Source: Campylobacteraceae bacterium
GTDB taxonomy: Bacteria; Campylobacterota; Campylobacteria; Campylobacterales; Sulfurovaceae
NCBI GenBank assembly: GCA_027081065.1
Contig: JALWLW010000016.1
Coordinates: 1-25,255 of the forward strand
DNA length: 25,255 nucleotides
Reading direction: 5' to 3'
Part shown: positions 14,620 to 22,015 of the stretch, piece by piece
How the letters are laid out: each line of letters starts with the position of its first letter
How positions within the stretch are numbered: position 1 is the first letter of the stretch
Position numbers and translations under genes: made by a program
The notes under the pieces: generated by a model
The model's database searches: none
What the model was told of the DNA's origin: nothing
The model's input: only the letters and a program-made list of their open reading frames with translations

Positions 14620-15153
14620 ATGAAAAATAAATTAAATAAATTTACTGAATTGTTGTTAGAGTGGAATAAAGTTCATAATTTAACAGGTGCAAAAACACCT
14701 TTAGAGGTTGAAAAAAATATTGAAGACTCTATTTTTCCCAGTACATTTATAAAAGAGCCTAGTTCTATTTTAGATGTGGGAACAGGAGCTGGTTTTCCAG
14801 GCTTAATTTTGGCAATAGCATATCCTCATGTACCTACTGTACTGTGTGAACCAAGAAAAAAACGAGCCATGTTTTTAAAATATGTCGCCATGGAACTAAA
14901 GCTTTCAAACGTTAAAGTGGTTAAAAAACGTGTTGAAGAGTATGAAGCTGATGCTTTTGGACTCATAAGCTCACGTGCTGTGACTGATACGAAAATGCTT
15001 TTGGACTTAACAGCACATCTACAAGATGAACAAACTGAATTTCTTTTTTACAAAGGTGAAAAAGTTTTTTCTGAATTGGAACTGGTTGAGCAACAATTAG
15101 ATTATGATATAATCGAAAAAAATCAAAGAAACTATCTTTATATAAAGGCATAA
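14620..15153 (+). CDS. rsmG: 16S rRNA (guanine527-N7)-methyltransferase
   Basis: A 177-residue RsmG (GidB), which methylates G527 of 16S rRNA using S-adenosylmethionine; loss in other bacteria gives low-level streptomycin resistance. [20 protein letters not shown] near the N-terminus and the SAM motif [13 protein letters not shown] (about residues 48-60) are characteristic, as is [12 protein letters not shown]. It is a little shorter than E. coli RsmG, common in this phylum. ATG directly abuts the ribA stop codon (TAAATG) with no spacer, so translation is probably coupled. Confidence 0.92.
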   Translation: MKNKLNKFTELLLEWNKVHNLTGAKTPLEVEKNIEDSIFPSTFIKEPSSILDVGTGAGFPGLILAIAYPHVPTVLCEPRKKRAMFLKYVAMELKLSNVKVVKKRVEEYEADAFGLISSRAVTDTKMLLDLTAHLQDEQTEFLFYKGEKVFSELELVEQQLDYDIIEKNQRNYLYIKA

Positions 15154-15154
15154 A

Positions 15155-15391
15155 ATGTGGTTAAAAGTTATTTTTATAGGAATTGTTTTGGTATTTGTTT
15201 ATCGTCTTTTTGGAGGTAAAATTCCTTTTATAGATAAACCAGAGAGTCCTAAGGAGGGTGAGCATGATTTTGGAAAGATTGAAGCAACTTCCGAATGTGT
15301 TGCTTGTGGTACGTACATGACAGAAGAAGATGCTTTGATTTATCAAAAAAAAGCCTATTGCTCTGTTGATTGTTTAAAGAAAGTAAAGTAG
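15155..15391 (+). CDS. PP0621-like small membrane protein with cysteine motifs
   Basis: A 78-residue protein with one N-terminal membrane helix (about 3-19), a short linker, then a metal-binding-like domain with CVACGTYM (two Cys) and a C-terminal YCSVDCLKK (two Cys). The four cysteines suggest a zinc ribbon similar to YHS or PP0621 domains. One base separates it from the rsmG stop, so it belongs to the ribA-rsmG unit. The role is unknown. The family name is from memory of the motif pattern. Confidence 0.7.
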   Translation: MWLKVIFIGIVLVFVYRLFGGKIPFIDKPESPKEGEHDFGKIEATSECVACGTYMTEEDALIYQKKAYCSVDCLKKVK

Positions 15392-15395
15392 TTCC

Positions 15396-15761
15396 ATGAA
15401 AATATTTGAGCATGAATGGATTGAAAATGAAGCGTTTTATAAGGTCTCTTCTGTAGAAGAGATTGCTAATACTCCTGCTAATTCATTATTACAATTAGAA
15501 CCTTTAGAGAAGACTTTGAAACTTGCCAAACATTGTCAAAAAAATGCTTTACGTTATGCTTTAGAGATAAATAGCCTTGAAGAGGCAATATTTGCTAATC
15601 TTTTAAATGCAACCTATGTAGTGTGTGATAAAGAATTAGCCAAAGAGCTTATGCCCATTGCTCAAAATTATCTATTTGATACACAGATTTTAGCTACTAT
15701 TAAAAAAGATGAGATTGAAGAGATGGCTAAGTTTGGGGTTGATGGGGTAATAATTGGGTAG
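15396..15761 (+). CDS. Conserved-looking protein of unknown function
   Basis: A 121-residue soluble protein, last in the ribA-rsmG unit and four bases after the preceding stop. It is mostly helical in appearance, with alternating Leu/Ala helices (ANSLLQLEPLEKTLKLAKHC; ALRYALEINSLEEAIFANLL) and a C-terminal EEMAKFGVDGVIIG that looks like a strand-loop end of an alpha/beta fold. It has no signal peptide or membrane helix. I do not recognise it. Its stop codon TAG sits in the stem of the hairpin at 15758-15787. Confidence 0.65.
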   Translation: MKIFEHEWIENEAFYKVSSVEEIANTPANSLLQLEPLEKTLKLAKHCQKNALRYALEINSLEEAIFANLLNATYVVCDKELAKELMPIAQNYLFDTQILATIKKDEIEEMAKFGVDGVIIG

Positions 15762-15787
15762 GGTGCTTTCTTATGAAAAGACCCTAC
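15758..15787. terminator. Bidirectional hairpin, second copy of GTAGGGT...ACCCTAC
   Basis: GTAGGGT (15758-15764) and ACCCTAC (15781-15787) form the same 7-bp stem as at 6099-6126. An inner CTTTC/GAAAAG helix with small bulges gives a long hairpin with a TTAT loop. The stops of both convergent genes lie in the stem: TAG at 15759-15761 on the plus strand, and the pgpA TAG at 15784-15786 on the minus strand. It almost certainly separates the two units. Termination without a U-tract is inference. Confidence 0.65.
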
Positions 15788-16275
15788 AGAACCTTATCTA
15801 ACCCCAATAATAAAACAATGGTTAACAACCCACCTGCAATTCCTGCTAAAATATCATCACCCATGACACCTAATCCACCTTTTACTTTACGGTCAATTGT
15901 CCCAATGGTGGAAGGTTTCCAAATGTCAAAGAGTCTAAATGCAGCAAAGCTTCCAGCAATAGCGATTTCATAGGCATAGGCATAATTTATTTTCTCAGCT
16001 GTAGCAATGGCGAACATAAGGGCTATCCACATACCTGCTACTTCATCAATGACAATACTTTTGTCATCATGAGAATTGGTTGTTTTTTCATATTTGTTAA
16101 TCTCAAAAATACCGATGATGCTAATGGCTAAGGTTAACATGAAAAGCGTTTGCATGGGAACTACTTGTAAAAGGGCAACTCCCACAATAAGAGCAGCTAG
16201 TGAACCAGCTGTTCCTGGTGCTTTGGGGGCTAAGCCAGTACCTAAAAAGGTAATAAAGAGTCTGTTTAAAGTCAT
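15784..16275 (-). CDS. pgpA: Phosphatidylglycerophosphatase A
   Basis: A 163-residue PgpA, an inner-membrane enzyme that dephosphorylates phosphatidylglycerophosphate to phosphatidylglycerol. FLGTGLAPKAPGTAGSLAAL at the N-terminus, DEVAGMWIAL in the middle and FRLFDIWKPS, IDRKVKGGLGVMGDDILAGI near the C-terminus are the family signatures with their conserved acidic residues. Four hydrophobic stretches fit the membrane topology. It is last in the ispDF operon, 17 bases after the Sat-like gene, with AGGAAA before the ATG. As I recall, Campylobacter jejuni Cj1610 occupies the same place. Confidence 0.93.
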   Translation of the reverse strand: MTLNRLFITFLGTGLAPKAPGTAGSLAALIVGVALLQVVPMQTLFMLTLAISIIGIFEINKYEKTTNSHDDKSIVIDEVAGMWIALMFAIATAEKINYAYAYEIAIAGSFAAFRLFDIWKPSTIGTIDRKVKGGLGVMGDDILAGIAGGLLTIVLLLGLDKVL

Positions 16276-16291
16276 CTGTTTTTCCTATGCC

Positions 16292-17482
16292 TTATGTTAA
16301 TGAGGTAGTTTGGTAAAGCCCCATGAGCTTAATGTAAAAGTCCTCTTCAGAGTGTTCTTCTATGAGTCCATCATTGGGCATGAGTGCATCGTAAAGCTCT
16401 TGCAAATGTTTAAAACGCTCAGGATATAAGGTACTAAGAATATTTGCTGAAACTTCTCTTCTAACCAATACAGAAGGTGGCATCATTCCTGCATCAATAA
16501 GTTTTAGAATTGATGGTGAATGGTAATGAATGTGATGGTGTTGCCCATGAGGACAGGTTTTTGTACTGACAAGTGTACGACATTTATTACAATAGACATA
16601 TTGTTCAATTGTAATAACGTTAATCTCAATATCTTTAGTTACATCGAAAATAGAGTTGAGCTTATCATGGTCATAAAAGAGTCCGAGTCCTGCATGGTTT
16701 TTACCAATAAGTAAATTGTGACAACCATAATTTTTAGCAACCAAAGCATCTAAAATAAGTTCGTTATATCCAGCAAAAAAGTATGAGTTTTCTAATGGTA
16801 CAACCAAAACTTTATTTGCAGGTAAAAAGCTTTCAATGAAGGTTAACATGGCATCATATCGGATATCATAACGTAAGCCACTTGAGCTAAATGGTTTAAG
16901 TAGAAAAATAATCACCAAATCAGATTGATCCATGGCTTGTCTTATCATACGTTCATGTGCTCTATTTAATGGATTAGCAGCTAAAATTAAGGCTGAAACA
17001 TTGTGTGCATTTGTCTCTTTGATTGTCTTTTGAACCATTTGTTTAGATGCTTTAATTAGAGGGTAGTCTACATGGTACTCACCTGTAACAGCAATACTTC
17101 CTAATCTTTTTTCCGTACTTTTTACACCAGGGTGAGAGCTATCATCTGTTCCATAAATACATTTTAAACGCTCTTTGGGGTCAATATGAAAAGTATCATC
17201 AACAGTCAGTTCCCCAATAACTTTGTTTTGATGTACAAGTTCTACCACATCACCTTGTTTTAAAGATTCTAAACAAGTTCTATTTTTTTCACCAGAGGGA
17301 GTTAAAAGAAAAGGAAAAGGGAAGGATACTCCCTTATACATTTTTGTTTCACGTACAGTAATGGCTTCTTGTTCACTCATGAGCTTTGTTACAGGGTAAA
17401 TTAGCCCTTCTTGAACTAATGCCATGGTTGATAATGCTTCAGCATCAATATGTAACTGATTATTTCTTTTTGAAGATTCCAT
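16292..17482 (-). CDS. Divergent ATP sulfurylase-like protein (Cj1609-type)
   Basis: A 396-residue protein with the overall layout of sulfate adenylyltransferase: PUA-like N-terminal domain, catalytic core and C-terminal zinc motif (C298, C301, C310 with PHG after it). The catalytic motifs are altered. The canonical QTRNPxHRAHE reads LAANPLNRAHE at 167-177: Gln, Arg and the first His are gone, while the second His (176) remains. GRDHAG reads GKNHAG at 260-265. ATG has AGGA seven bases upstream and overlaps the response-regulator gene by 23 bases. Gene order matches C. jejuni Cj1607-Cj1610. It may use another substrate, bind nucleotides without catalysis, or be a weak sulfurylase. No APS kinase or CysND gene is nearby. 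Confidence 0.8.
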   Translation of the reverse strand: MESSKRNNQLHIDAEALSTMALVQEGLIYPVTKLMSEQEAITVRETKMYKGVSFPFPFLLTPSGEKNRTCLESLKQGDVVELVHQNKVIGELTVDDTFHIDPKERLKCIYGTDDSSHPGVKSTEKRLGSIAVTGEYHVDYPLIKASKQMVQKTIKETNAHNVSALILAANPLNRAHERMIRQAMDQSDLVIIFLLKPFSSSGLRYDIRYDAMLTFIESFLPANKVLVVPLENSYFFAGYNELILDALVAKNYGCHNLLIGKNHAGLGLFYDHDKLNSIFDVTKDIEINVITIEQYVYCNKCRTLVSTKTCPHGQHHHIHYHSPSILKLIDAGMMPPSVLVRREVSANILSTLYPERFKHLQELYDALMPNDGLIEEHSEEDFYIKLMGLYQTTSLT

Positions 17483-18344
17483 ATTTTTTCCTTTTTTCCC
17501 ACAAACTTTTTCTTGAAATACCTAGTTTTTTAGAGAGTTCAGTGTCTGGATATTGGTATTGAAAATTATTGACAATAAATTTAACATAATCATCAATGGT
17601 TAAAATTTCATTTTGGTCATATAGTTTGTTGTCCGTATTAATCTCAATACTTTTATAAGGTGTTTCAATTTCTGAAGTTGTTGAGATAATAAAGTCACGT
17701 CCTTGGAGTATATCAAAAAGTTGTTCCCGTTCAGCCTTTTTAAGGATCTGTAAGTCTGAAATGTAAAGTAAGTGTTTCACATTCGCTTTATCTATCTTAG
17801 ATTTCCACTCTTTATTTGCTAGAGGAATAAAATTTAATACCCTCTCTTTTTGTTTAGCGTAGGTAAATGCCAACTTATCAACCATCTTTACATAGTTGGT
17901 TAAAACAACTAAAGGTGAAGAAATTTTGTCAATATCATTGTCAATATTAATATCTTGAAGTAAGTATTCATTGTATTCTCTATAGAGAGTTTTATACCTT
18001 TTTAGTGTTTGGTACTCTTTATAGTGTTCAATTTTACGTTTAAGTTCTTCAATAATAAATGGCTTGACAATATAGTCATTAGCTCCTAGTTTAAGAGGTG
18101 CTGCAACAGTATCATTATTGATATATGAAACCATTAAAATAATAATCTTCTCTTTATATTTGCTAATAAGAGAGTTAAAGTTTTGACCTGGTAAGTTTGT
18201 TGAAAGTAGGTAAGCATCACCTGTGCTTGTCATCATCGCTTCTTTTACCGAAGAGTAAACTTCTGTATCATATCCTGCCTGTCCAAGTTTAGAAGCAATA
18301 CTTTGTGCTAAGTAAAGTTCATTCTCAATTATGGTAATTTTCAT
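17460..18344 (-). CDS. HP1021-like orphan response regulator
   Basis: A 294-residue protein starting at ATG 18344, GGA seven bases upstream, overlapping ispDF by 20 bases. The N-terminal receiver-like domain (1-110) keeps the fold and K94 (IVKPF), but the phosphoacceptor position is S48 in AYLLSTNLPG, as in H. pylori HP1021. A middle domain of unknown fold follows, then a C-terminal Fis/NtrC-like helix-turn-helix (ELSKKLGISRKSLWEKRKKY, about 269-288). HP1021 controls replication initiation at oriC and many stress genes, without phosphorylation. The H. pylori protein is a cysteine-based redox sensor, yet this protein contains no cysteine at all. Position after ispDF matches Cj1608 and HP1021. 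Confidence 0.85.
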   Translation of the reverse strand: MKITIIENELYLAQSIASKLGQAGYDTEVYSSVKEAMMTSTGDAYLLSTNLPGQNFNSLISKYKEKIIILMVSYINNDTVAAPLKLGANDYIVKPFIIEELKRKIEHYKEYQTLKRYKTLYREYNEYLLQDINIDNDIDKISSPLVVLTNYVKMVDKLAFTYAKQKERVLNFIPLANKEWKSKIDKANVKHLLYISDLQILKKAEREQLFDILQGRDFIISTTSEIETPYKSIEINTDNKLYDQNEILTIDDYVKFIVNNFQYQYPDTELSKKLGISRKSLWEKRKKYGIFKKK

Positions 18345-19461
18345 TTTTAGTCCAATCATAATAGTATAGGGTGGCAACAGCTTCAACAGCTACGCCTTCT
18401 TTTCGTCCAATCCAACCCAGTTTTTCAGCTGTAGTAGCTTTTATGTTAACAAGGTTAGGGTTTAAGTTTAATAAACTAGCAAGTTTAAATCGCATCATCT
18501 TTTTATAATTTAAAAGTCTTGGTGTCTGAGCAATAATAGCTAAGTCTACATTGCCAATGACATAACCAAAGCTGTTGAGTCTTTTGACTGTGTCAAGTAA
18601 TAACTCTTTGGAGTCAGCACCTTTGTATGTTTCTGAAGTATCAGGGTAAAATTCACCAATATCTCCAAGACCTGCAGCACCTAGCAATGCATCAATAAGT
18701 GAATGAATGGCAACATCTCCATCGCTATGGGCTTTAAAACCAAAAGGTGAGTCAATCTCTACTCCACAAAGTACCATATCTTTTCCCTCTTCAAAAGGAT
18801 GGATATCAATACCAAAACCAGTCATTGCACGTGTTGAGGGTCGCTCTAAACAGGTCATTTTAGAAAGGTCCTCAACGGTTGTAAGTTTATGTGCTTTATT
18901 TGAGCCCTCTACAAAAACAACTTTCCCACCCATTGAAGCTACAGCAGAGGAGTCATCGGTAAACTCTTTGTCTGAATTTAAAGCTTTTTGTAGCGTTTGA
19001 GTACAAGAAAGCTGAGGTGTTTGAATGATTTTTGTGTTTTCTCTGTCAATGGGTTTATTGTCAAAGTAGAGCGTATCTACAATTTTAAGTACAGGAACTA
19101 CACAAGTTTTATTCTCTTTTTTTACAATGACACGTTGTATCATTGCTTGGTCTAAACAGCATCGTGCAATATCTGAAACCAACACATAGGGAGTCTTTAC
19201 ATCTTTAAGAGCATTTTTGAGTGATTGTTGACGGCTTGAACCACCTTCAATAAAGTTATATTCTGCAAAATTTGACATGCTATTAATATCATCTTTTGAT
19301 GATACAATTATTGTTTTTTTGAAGTTATAAATTTCTTGAAAATTATCAGTAACGTTAAGCCATAATGGTTTATTCCCTATCCATAACCATTGTTTTTTAG
19401 GGGGTAGGGCAAAGCGAGAAGCTGACCCAGCACCTAAAAGAATAAGCGTTATATCACTCAA
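18325..19461 (-). CDS. ispDF: Bifunctional IspD/IspF enzyme of the MEP pathway
   Basis: A 378-residue fusion. The IspD domain (about 1-205; LLGAGSASRFALPPKKQW, EGGSSRQQSL) attaches CMP to methylerythritol phosphate. The IspF domain (about 213-378; GFGIDIHPFEEG, KAHSDGDVAIHSLIDALLGA) makes the cyclodiphosphate; metal ligands D219, H221 and H253 are present. The fused form is characteristic of Campylobacterota and alphaproteobacteria. The N-terminal LLGAGSASRF departs slightly from the usual AAGxGxR. The start is TTG with AAAGGA seven bases upstream; no ATG fits. It is first gene of the operon with the HP1021-like gene, the Sat-like gene and pgpA, behind the repeats at 19482-19517. Confidence 0.94.
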   Translation of the reverse strand: MSDITLILLGAGSASRFALPPKKQWLWIGNKPLWLNVTDNFQEIYNFKKTIIVSSKDDINSMSNFAEYNFIEGGSSRQQSLKNALKDVKTPYVLVSDIARCCLDQAMIQRVIVKKENKTCVVPVLKIVDTLYFDNKPIDRENTKIIQTPQLSCTQTLQKALNSDKEFTDDSSAVASMGGKVVFVEGSNKAHKLTTVEDLSKMTCLERPSTRAMTGFGIDIHPFEEGKDMVLCGVEIDSPFGFKAHSDGDVAIHSLIDALLGAAGLGDIGEFYPDTSETYKGADSKELLLDTVKRLNSFGYVIGNVDLAIIAQTPRLLNYKKMMRFKLASLLNLNPNLVNIKATTAEKLGWIGRKEGVAVEAVATLYYYDWTKNENYHN

Positions 19462-19481
19462 TACTATTTCCTTTTTTAAAG

Positions 19482-19517
19482 TGTAACCTAATTATACATA
19501 GGTAACCTTTGGTAACA
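19482..19517 (-). promoter_or_regulatory. Three direct repeats around the ispDF operon promoter, HP1021-box-like
   Basis: On the minus strand, TGTTACC (19517-19511), GGTTACC (19507-19501) and GGTTACA (19488-19482) share the core GTTAC in one orientation, spaced 10 and 19 bases, near one and two helical turns. A TATAAT for the same strand is at 19496-19491, between the second and third. The reported HP1021 box of H. pylori is TGTT(T/A)C(T/A). The three copies differ from it at one, two and one positions. Autoregulation by the HP1021-like protein of this operon is inference. The flanks AAAGTGTAACC and GGTAACACTTT also make an imperfect inverted repeat. Confidence 0.5.
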
Positions 19518-19553
19518 CTTTAATGAGATTATCTGTAACAAATTATTTGAATT

Positions 19554-20180
19554 TTAATGTAAAAAAAATAGTTTTAGTAGTTTTTTTGTTTTTATTTCTG
19601 ATATTTTATTATTTTCTAATACTTCTGAAATCATTGCAATCCCATCGACAGTAGGAATTGTGATAATATCTTCAATATTTTCTAAATTAATACCCCCAAT
19701 AGCCACAATAGGGTAAGCCACATTAGCTGACCACTTTTTTAACTCTTCTATGCCCACAGTATCATAGTTGACTACCTTTGAACGCGTCTCAAAAATAGGT
19801 CCTATCGCCAAATAAGAAGGCTCAATCTCCAATGCCATCTCTATCTCTTTAGTGGTATGAGTACTCACTCCCAAGCGTATGTCTGCTTCATGTATGGCAT
19901 TTAAGTCTGCACCTACCAAATCTTCTTGTCCTAAGTGTATGCCATAGGCTTTATGTTTAATGGCAAGTTCCCAAAAGTCATTAATGAAAAGACGAGCGTT
20001 ATAGTTGTTTGAAATTTCGATGGCTTTGATTACCTCATCTTCTAAAGTTTTTTCTTTTAAGTCTTTAACTCTTAACTGAGCTGTCGTAATGCCTAGTGAA
20101 AAGAGTGTCTCTAGTTTCTCAGCACGGTCTACTAAAGGGTAAATACCTAAGGGGGTGTTTCCACAGTTTAAAAATTTCAT
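19554..20180 (-). CDS. thiE: Thiamine-phosphate synthase
   Basis: A 208-residue TIM-barrel ThiE that joins HMP pyrophosphate and thiazole phosphate to thiamine phosphate. ATG 20180 is chosen because AAGGA sits six bases upstream; the frame is open much further but the extension is unlike the family. Motifs: GIYPLVDRAEK, GITTAQLRVKD, RLFINDFWELA with the magnesium-binding Asp, GIHLGQEDL, LGVSTHT, YLAIGPIFETRSK and IVAIGGINLENI near the phosphate site. It lies apart from the other thi genes because an accessory patch on the other strand separates it from thiG. Its promoter would then lie in the short divergent gap with the XRE gene. Confidence 0.92.
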   Translation of the reverse strand: MKFLNCGNTPLGIYPLVDRAEKLETLFSLGITTAQLRVKDLKEKTLEDEVIKAIEISNNYNARLFINDFWELAIKHKAYGIHLGQEDLVGADLNAIHEADIRLGVSTHTTKEIEMALEIEPSYLAIGPIFETRSKVVNYDTVGIEELKKWSANVAYPIVAIGGINLENIEDIITIPTVDGIAMISEVLENNKISEIKTKKLLKLFFLH

Positions 20181-20241
20181 GGGTTTCCTTTGTGTTATTT
20201 TATCATTATGTTTCTTGTGGATTGAATTTAAAAAATATAAG

Positions 20242-20260
20242 TTATCTACATAATTATCTA
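20242..20260 (+). promoter_or_regulatory. Direct repeat TTATCTA ahead of the XRE gene
   Basis: TTATCTA occurs at 20242-20248 and 20254-20260, start-to-start 12 bases, right before the AAAAGGA ribosome site of the XRE gene. It could be a binding site for that regulator. The repeats are short and in AT-rich DNA, so chance is possible. Confidence 0.25.
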
Positions 20261-20274
20261 AAAAGGAATAGTAT

Positions 20275-20595
20275 ATGATAGAGTTTATGACTCCATATGA
20301 TGTCATGGAACAGTTTGCCAATATGATTGAAAAAGAGCGAATTAGAAAAGAGATGACGCAAAAAGATTTATATAAAGCCTCGGGTATGTCAGCAAGTGCC
20401 TATCGTTCTTTTTTAGATAGCAAAAATACCAAGTTTGAAAACATTATCAATCTACTCTTTGCCTTAGACTTAACTTTTAAAATCGAGGAGTTAATAAAAG
20501 TAGAAGCGTTCATCTCTTTAGAGGAGATTAGAGCTGAAAAAAAACAGAAGGTTAGAAAAAGAGTGAGACAGAGTAAAAAGGCTAAAAATGACTGA
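20275..20595 (+). CDS. XRE-family regulator, HipB-like
   Basis: A 106-residue protein with a helix-turn-helix of the Cro/CI type (ERIRKEMTQKDLYKASGMSA with SAYRSFLDSKN after it, about residues 21-52). A middle segment, NIINLLFALDLTFKIEELI, and a very basic C-terminal tail follow (KKQKVRKRVRQSKKAKND). ATG 20275 has GGA seven bases upstream. Its stop overlaps by eight bases the start of a short frame that resembles the HipA N-terminus, the usual hipBA arrangement. HipB represses the operon and neutralises the HipA kinase. With the toxin gene broken, this is probably an orphan antitoxin. Confidence 0.7.
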   Translation: MIEFMTPYDVMEQFANMIEKERIRKEMTQKDLYKASGMSASAYRSFLDSKNTKFENIINLLFALDLTFKIEELIKVEAFISLEEIRAEKKQKVRKRVRQSKKAKND

Positions 20596-20680
20596 AATCA
20601 ATGTGTATATTTATGAGCAAAAGCTAGGTACGTTTTTTGAGTATGATAAATTGGTTTTTTGTTCTAAAATGAAAATCTGA
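20588..20680 (+). pseudogene. Truncated HipA-like N-terminus (30 codons)
   Basis: ATG at 20588 overlaps the HipB-like stop (ATGACTGA). The 30 codons give MTEINVYIYEQKLGTFFEYD and ten further residues before TGA at 20678. This resembles the first strand-turn-strand of HipA kinases (N-x-Y-x2-x-x-x-LGT-x-x-E-x-D). The remaining 400 or so residues of HipA are not in frame. The last residues read unlike HipA, so the break lies near 20645-20680. The short length means recognition is tentative; the overlap with an XRE gene supports it. Confidence 0.55.
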
Positions 20681-20827
20681 TGCTAAAAAGTAATCTTAAA
20701 TAAATCAAATAATTATATTTATAATTATATAAAAAATACCAAAAACTATATATAGATATATAATAATAGTATTTTTATTCTAATAAAGCTATAATATTAC
20801 TTATAAATTATATATGGAGATATAATA
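20681..20827 (+). promoter_or_regulatory. Very AT-rich leader before the AAA ATPase
   Basis: This 147-base stretch is strikingly low in G and C. It holds a palindrome-like element at 20709-20728 (ATAATTATA, TT, TATAATTAT), runs of TATATA, and a TATAAT at 20790-20795 that fits as a -10. GGAG at 20816-20819 lies eight bases before the ATPase ATG. AT-rich leaders of this kind are common for horizontally acquired genes. Any operator role is a guess. Confidence 0.4.
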
Positions 20828-22015
20828 ATGATTGACAAGCTTAGAATCTACCAACGAGAATTTTTAAAACGTACAAAACAAACCTATAAGCGTTATATCT
20901 TTAACGAGATTAATTTTCAAAATAGACTCATAGGAATTATTGGGGCAAGGGGTGTTGGTAAAACGACTTTTTTATTACAATACCTCAAAGAGTCTCCTCT
21001 TCCATTTCAAGAGAAACTCTATGTAAGTGCTGACGTTTTAGGGGTTGATTCTATTTTTGATATAGCCTATCAGTTTCATCGAGAAGGTGGAAAACTTCTT
21101 ATTTTTGATGAGATACATAAGTATGCAAACTTTGAACAAGAGCTAAAAAACATTTATGATATGTTGGATTTAAAAGTAATCTTTTCAGGAAGTAGTGCTT
21201 TAAAAATTGACCACTCTAAAGGTGATTTGAGTCGTAGAGTCATGATGTATGAGATGCAAGGCTTGTCTTTTCGAGAGTTTTTAGAGATAAAACACTCACT
21301 TACATTACCTACCTTTACAGTAGAAACTCTACTTAATGACCATATCAACATTGCCAATGAACTATTGGTTGAGTTTAATTTTTACACAGAGTGGAAAGCG
21401 TATCTTCAATATGGGTACTATCCTTTCTATTTTGAGAATCAAGAGGATTATTTGATTAAGCTCACACAGACAGTAAATACCGTAATAGAGAGTGATATAC
21501 CCTCTATTTTTTCAATGGAATACAGCAATGTAACTCTACTTAAAAAATTGGTTGAGCTGGTCTGTCTCTCTAATCCGTATAAACCAAATATTAAAAATTT
21601 ACTTGAAAAAATGGATATGAAAAATGATTATAATCGACTCTATAAATACTTATACTACCTCCATAAAGCTAAAATCTTAACCTTAGTTAGTGCAAAAACA
21701 AGGGGAGATAGTATCTTTACTAAGCCTGAAAAGATATATTTGAACAATACAAATCTGCACTATGCCTACTGTAGCAATGCAGAGATAGGAACAGTACGAG
21801 AGGTATTTTTTAGAGCGATGCTTTTTAACCATACTCTATCCGTTCCTCAAAAAGGTGATTTTTTAGTAGATGAAAAATATCTGTTCGAGATTGGTGGTCA
21901 AAATAAAAGCTTTAAACAGATAAAAGACGTACCAAACTCTTTTGTTGTAGCTGATGAGATAGAGATAGGAAGTAAGGGGAAAATCCCTCTTTGGTTGTTT
22001 GGGTTTTTGTATTAG
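20828..22015 (+). CDS. AAA+ ATPase with DUF4143-type C-terminus
   Basis: A 395-residue protein of the widespread AAA_14/DUF4143 family, of poorly known function and often in accessory regions. Walker A GARGVGKTT is at 39-47, Walker B LLIFDEIH at 90-97 and a sensor-like VIFSGSSAL at 117-125. The central part (about 200-300) looks like a winged-helix segment, with LLKKLVELVCLSNPYKPNIK. The C-terminus KGDFLVDEKYLFEIGGQNKS resembles the degenerate restriction-nuclease-like end of the family. It is intact. It sits between two fragments that may come from one hipA gene and has its own AT-rich leader, so it is probably a later arrival. The plus strand is opposite to the thi genes around it. Confidence 0.85.
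   Translation: MIDKLRIYQREFLKRTKQTYKRYIFNEINFQNRLIGIIGARGVGKTTFLLQYLKESPLPFQEKLYVSADVLGVDSIFDIAYQFHREGGKLLIFDEIHKYANFEQELKNIYDMLDLKVIFSGSSALKIDHSKGDLSRRVMMYEMQGLSFREFLEIKHSLTLPTFTVETLLNDHINIANELLVEFNFYTEWKAYLQYGYYPFYFENQEDYLIKLTQTVNTVIESDIPSIFSMEYSNVTLLKKLVELVCLSNPYKPNIKNLLEKMDMKNDYNRLYKYLYYLHKAKILTLVSAKTRGDSIFTKPEKIYLNNTNLHYAYCSNAEIGTVREVFFRAMLFNHTLSVPQKGDFLVDEKYLFEIGGQNKSFKQIKDVPNSFVVADEIEIGSKGKIPLWLFGFLY

Noticed and set aside
19478..19521. Imperfect inverted repeat AAAGTGTAACC...GGTAACACTTT as a terminator of thiE
   Set aside because: It holds a -10 for the next gene and lacks a U-tract. The direct GTTAC repeats explain the symmetry better.
20828..22015. AAA ATPase as a transposase or IS-encoded gene
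   Set aside because: It has Walker motifs of the AAA_14/DUF4143 type, no DDE or HUH motif, and no terminal inverted repeats or target duplications were seen around it.
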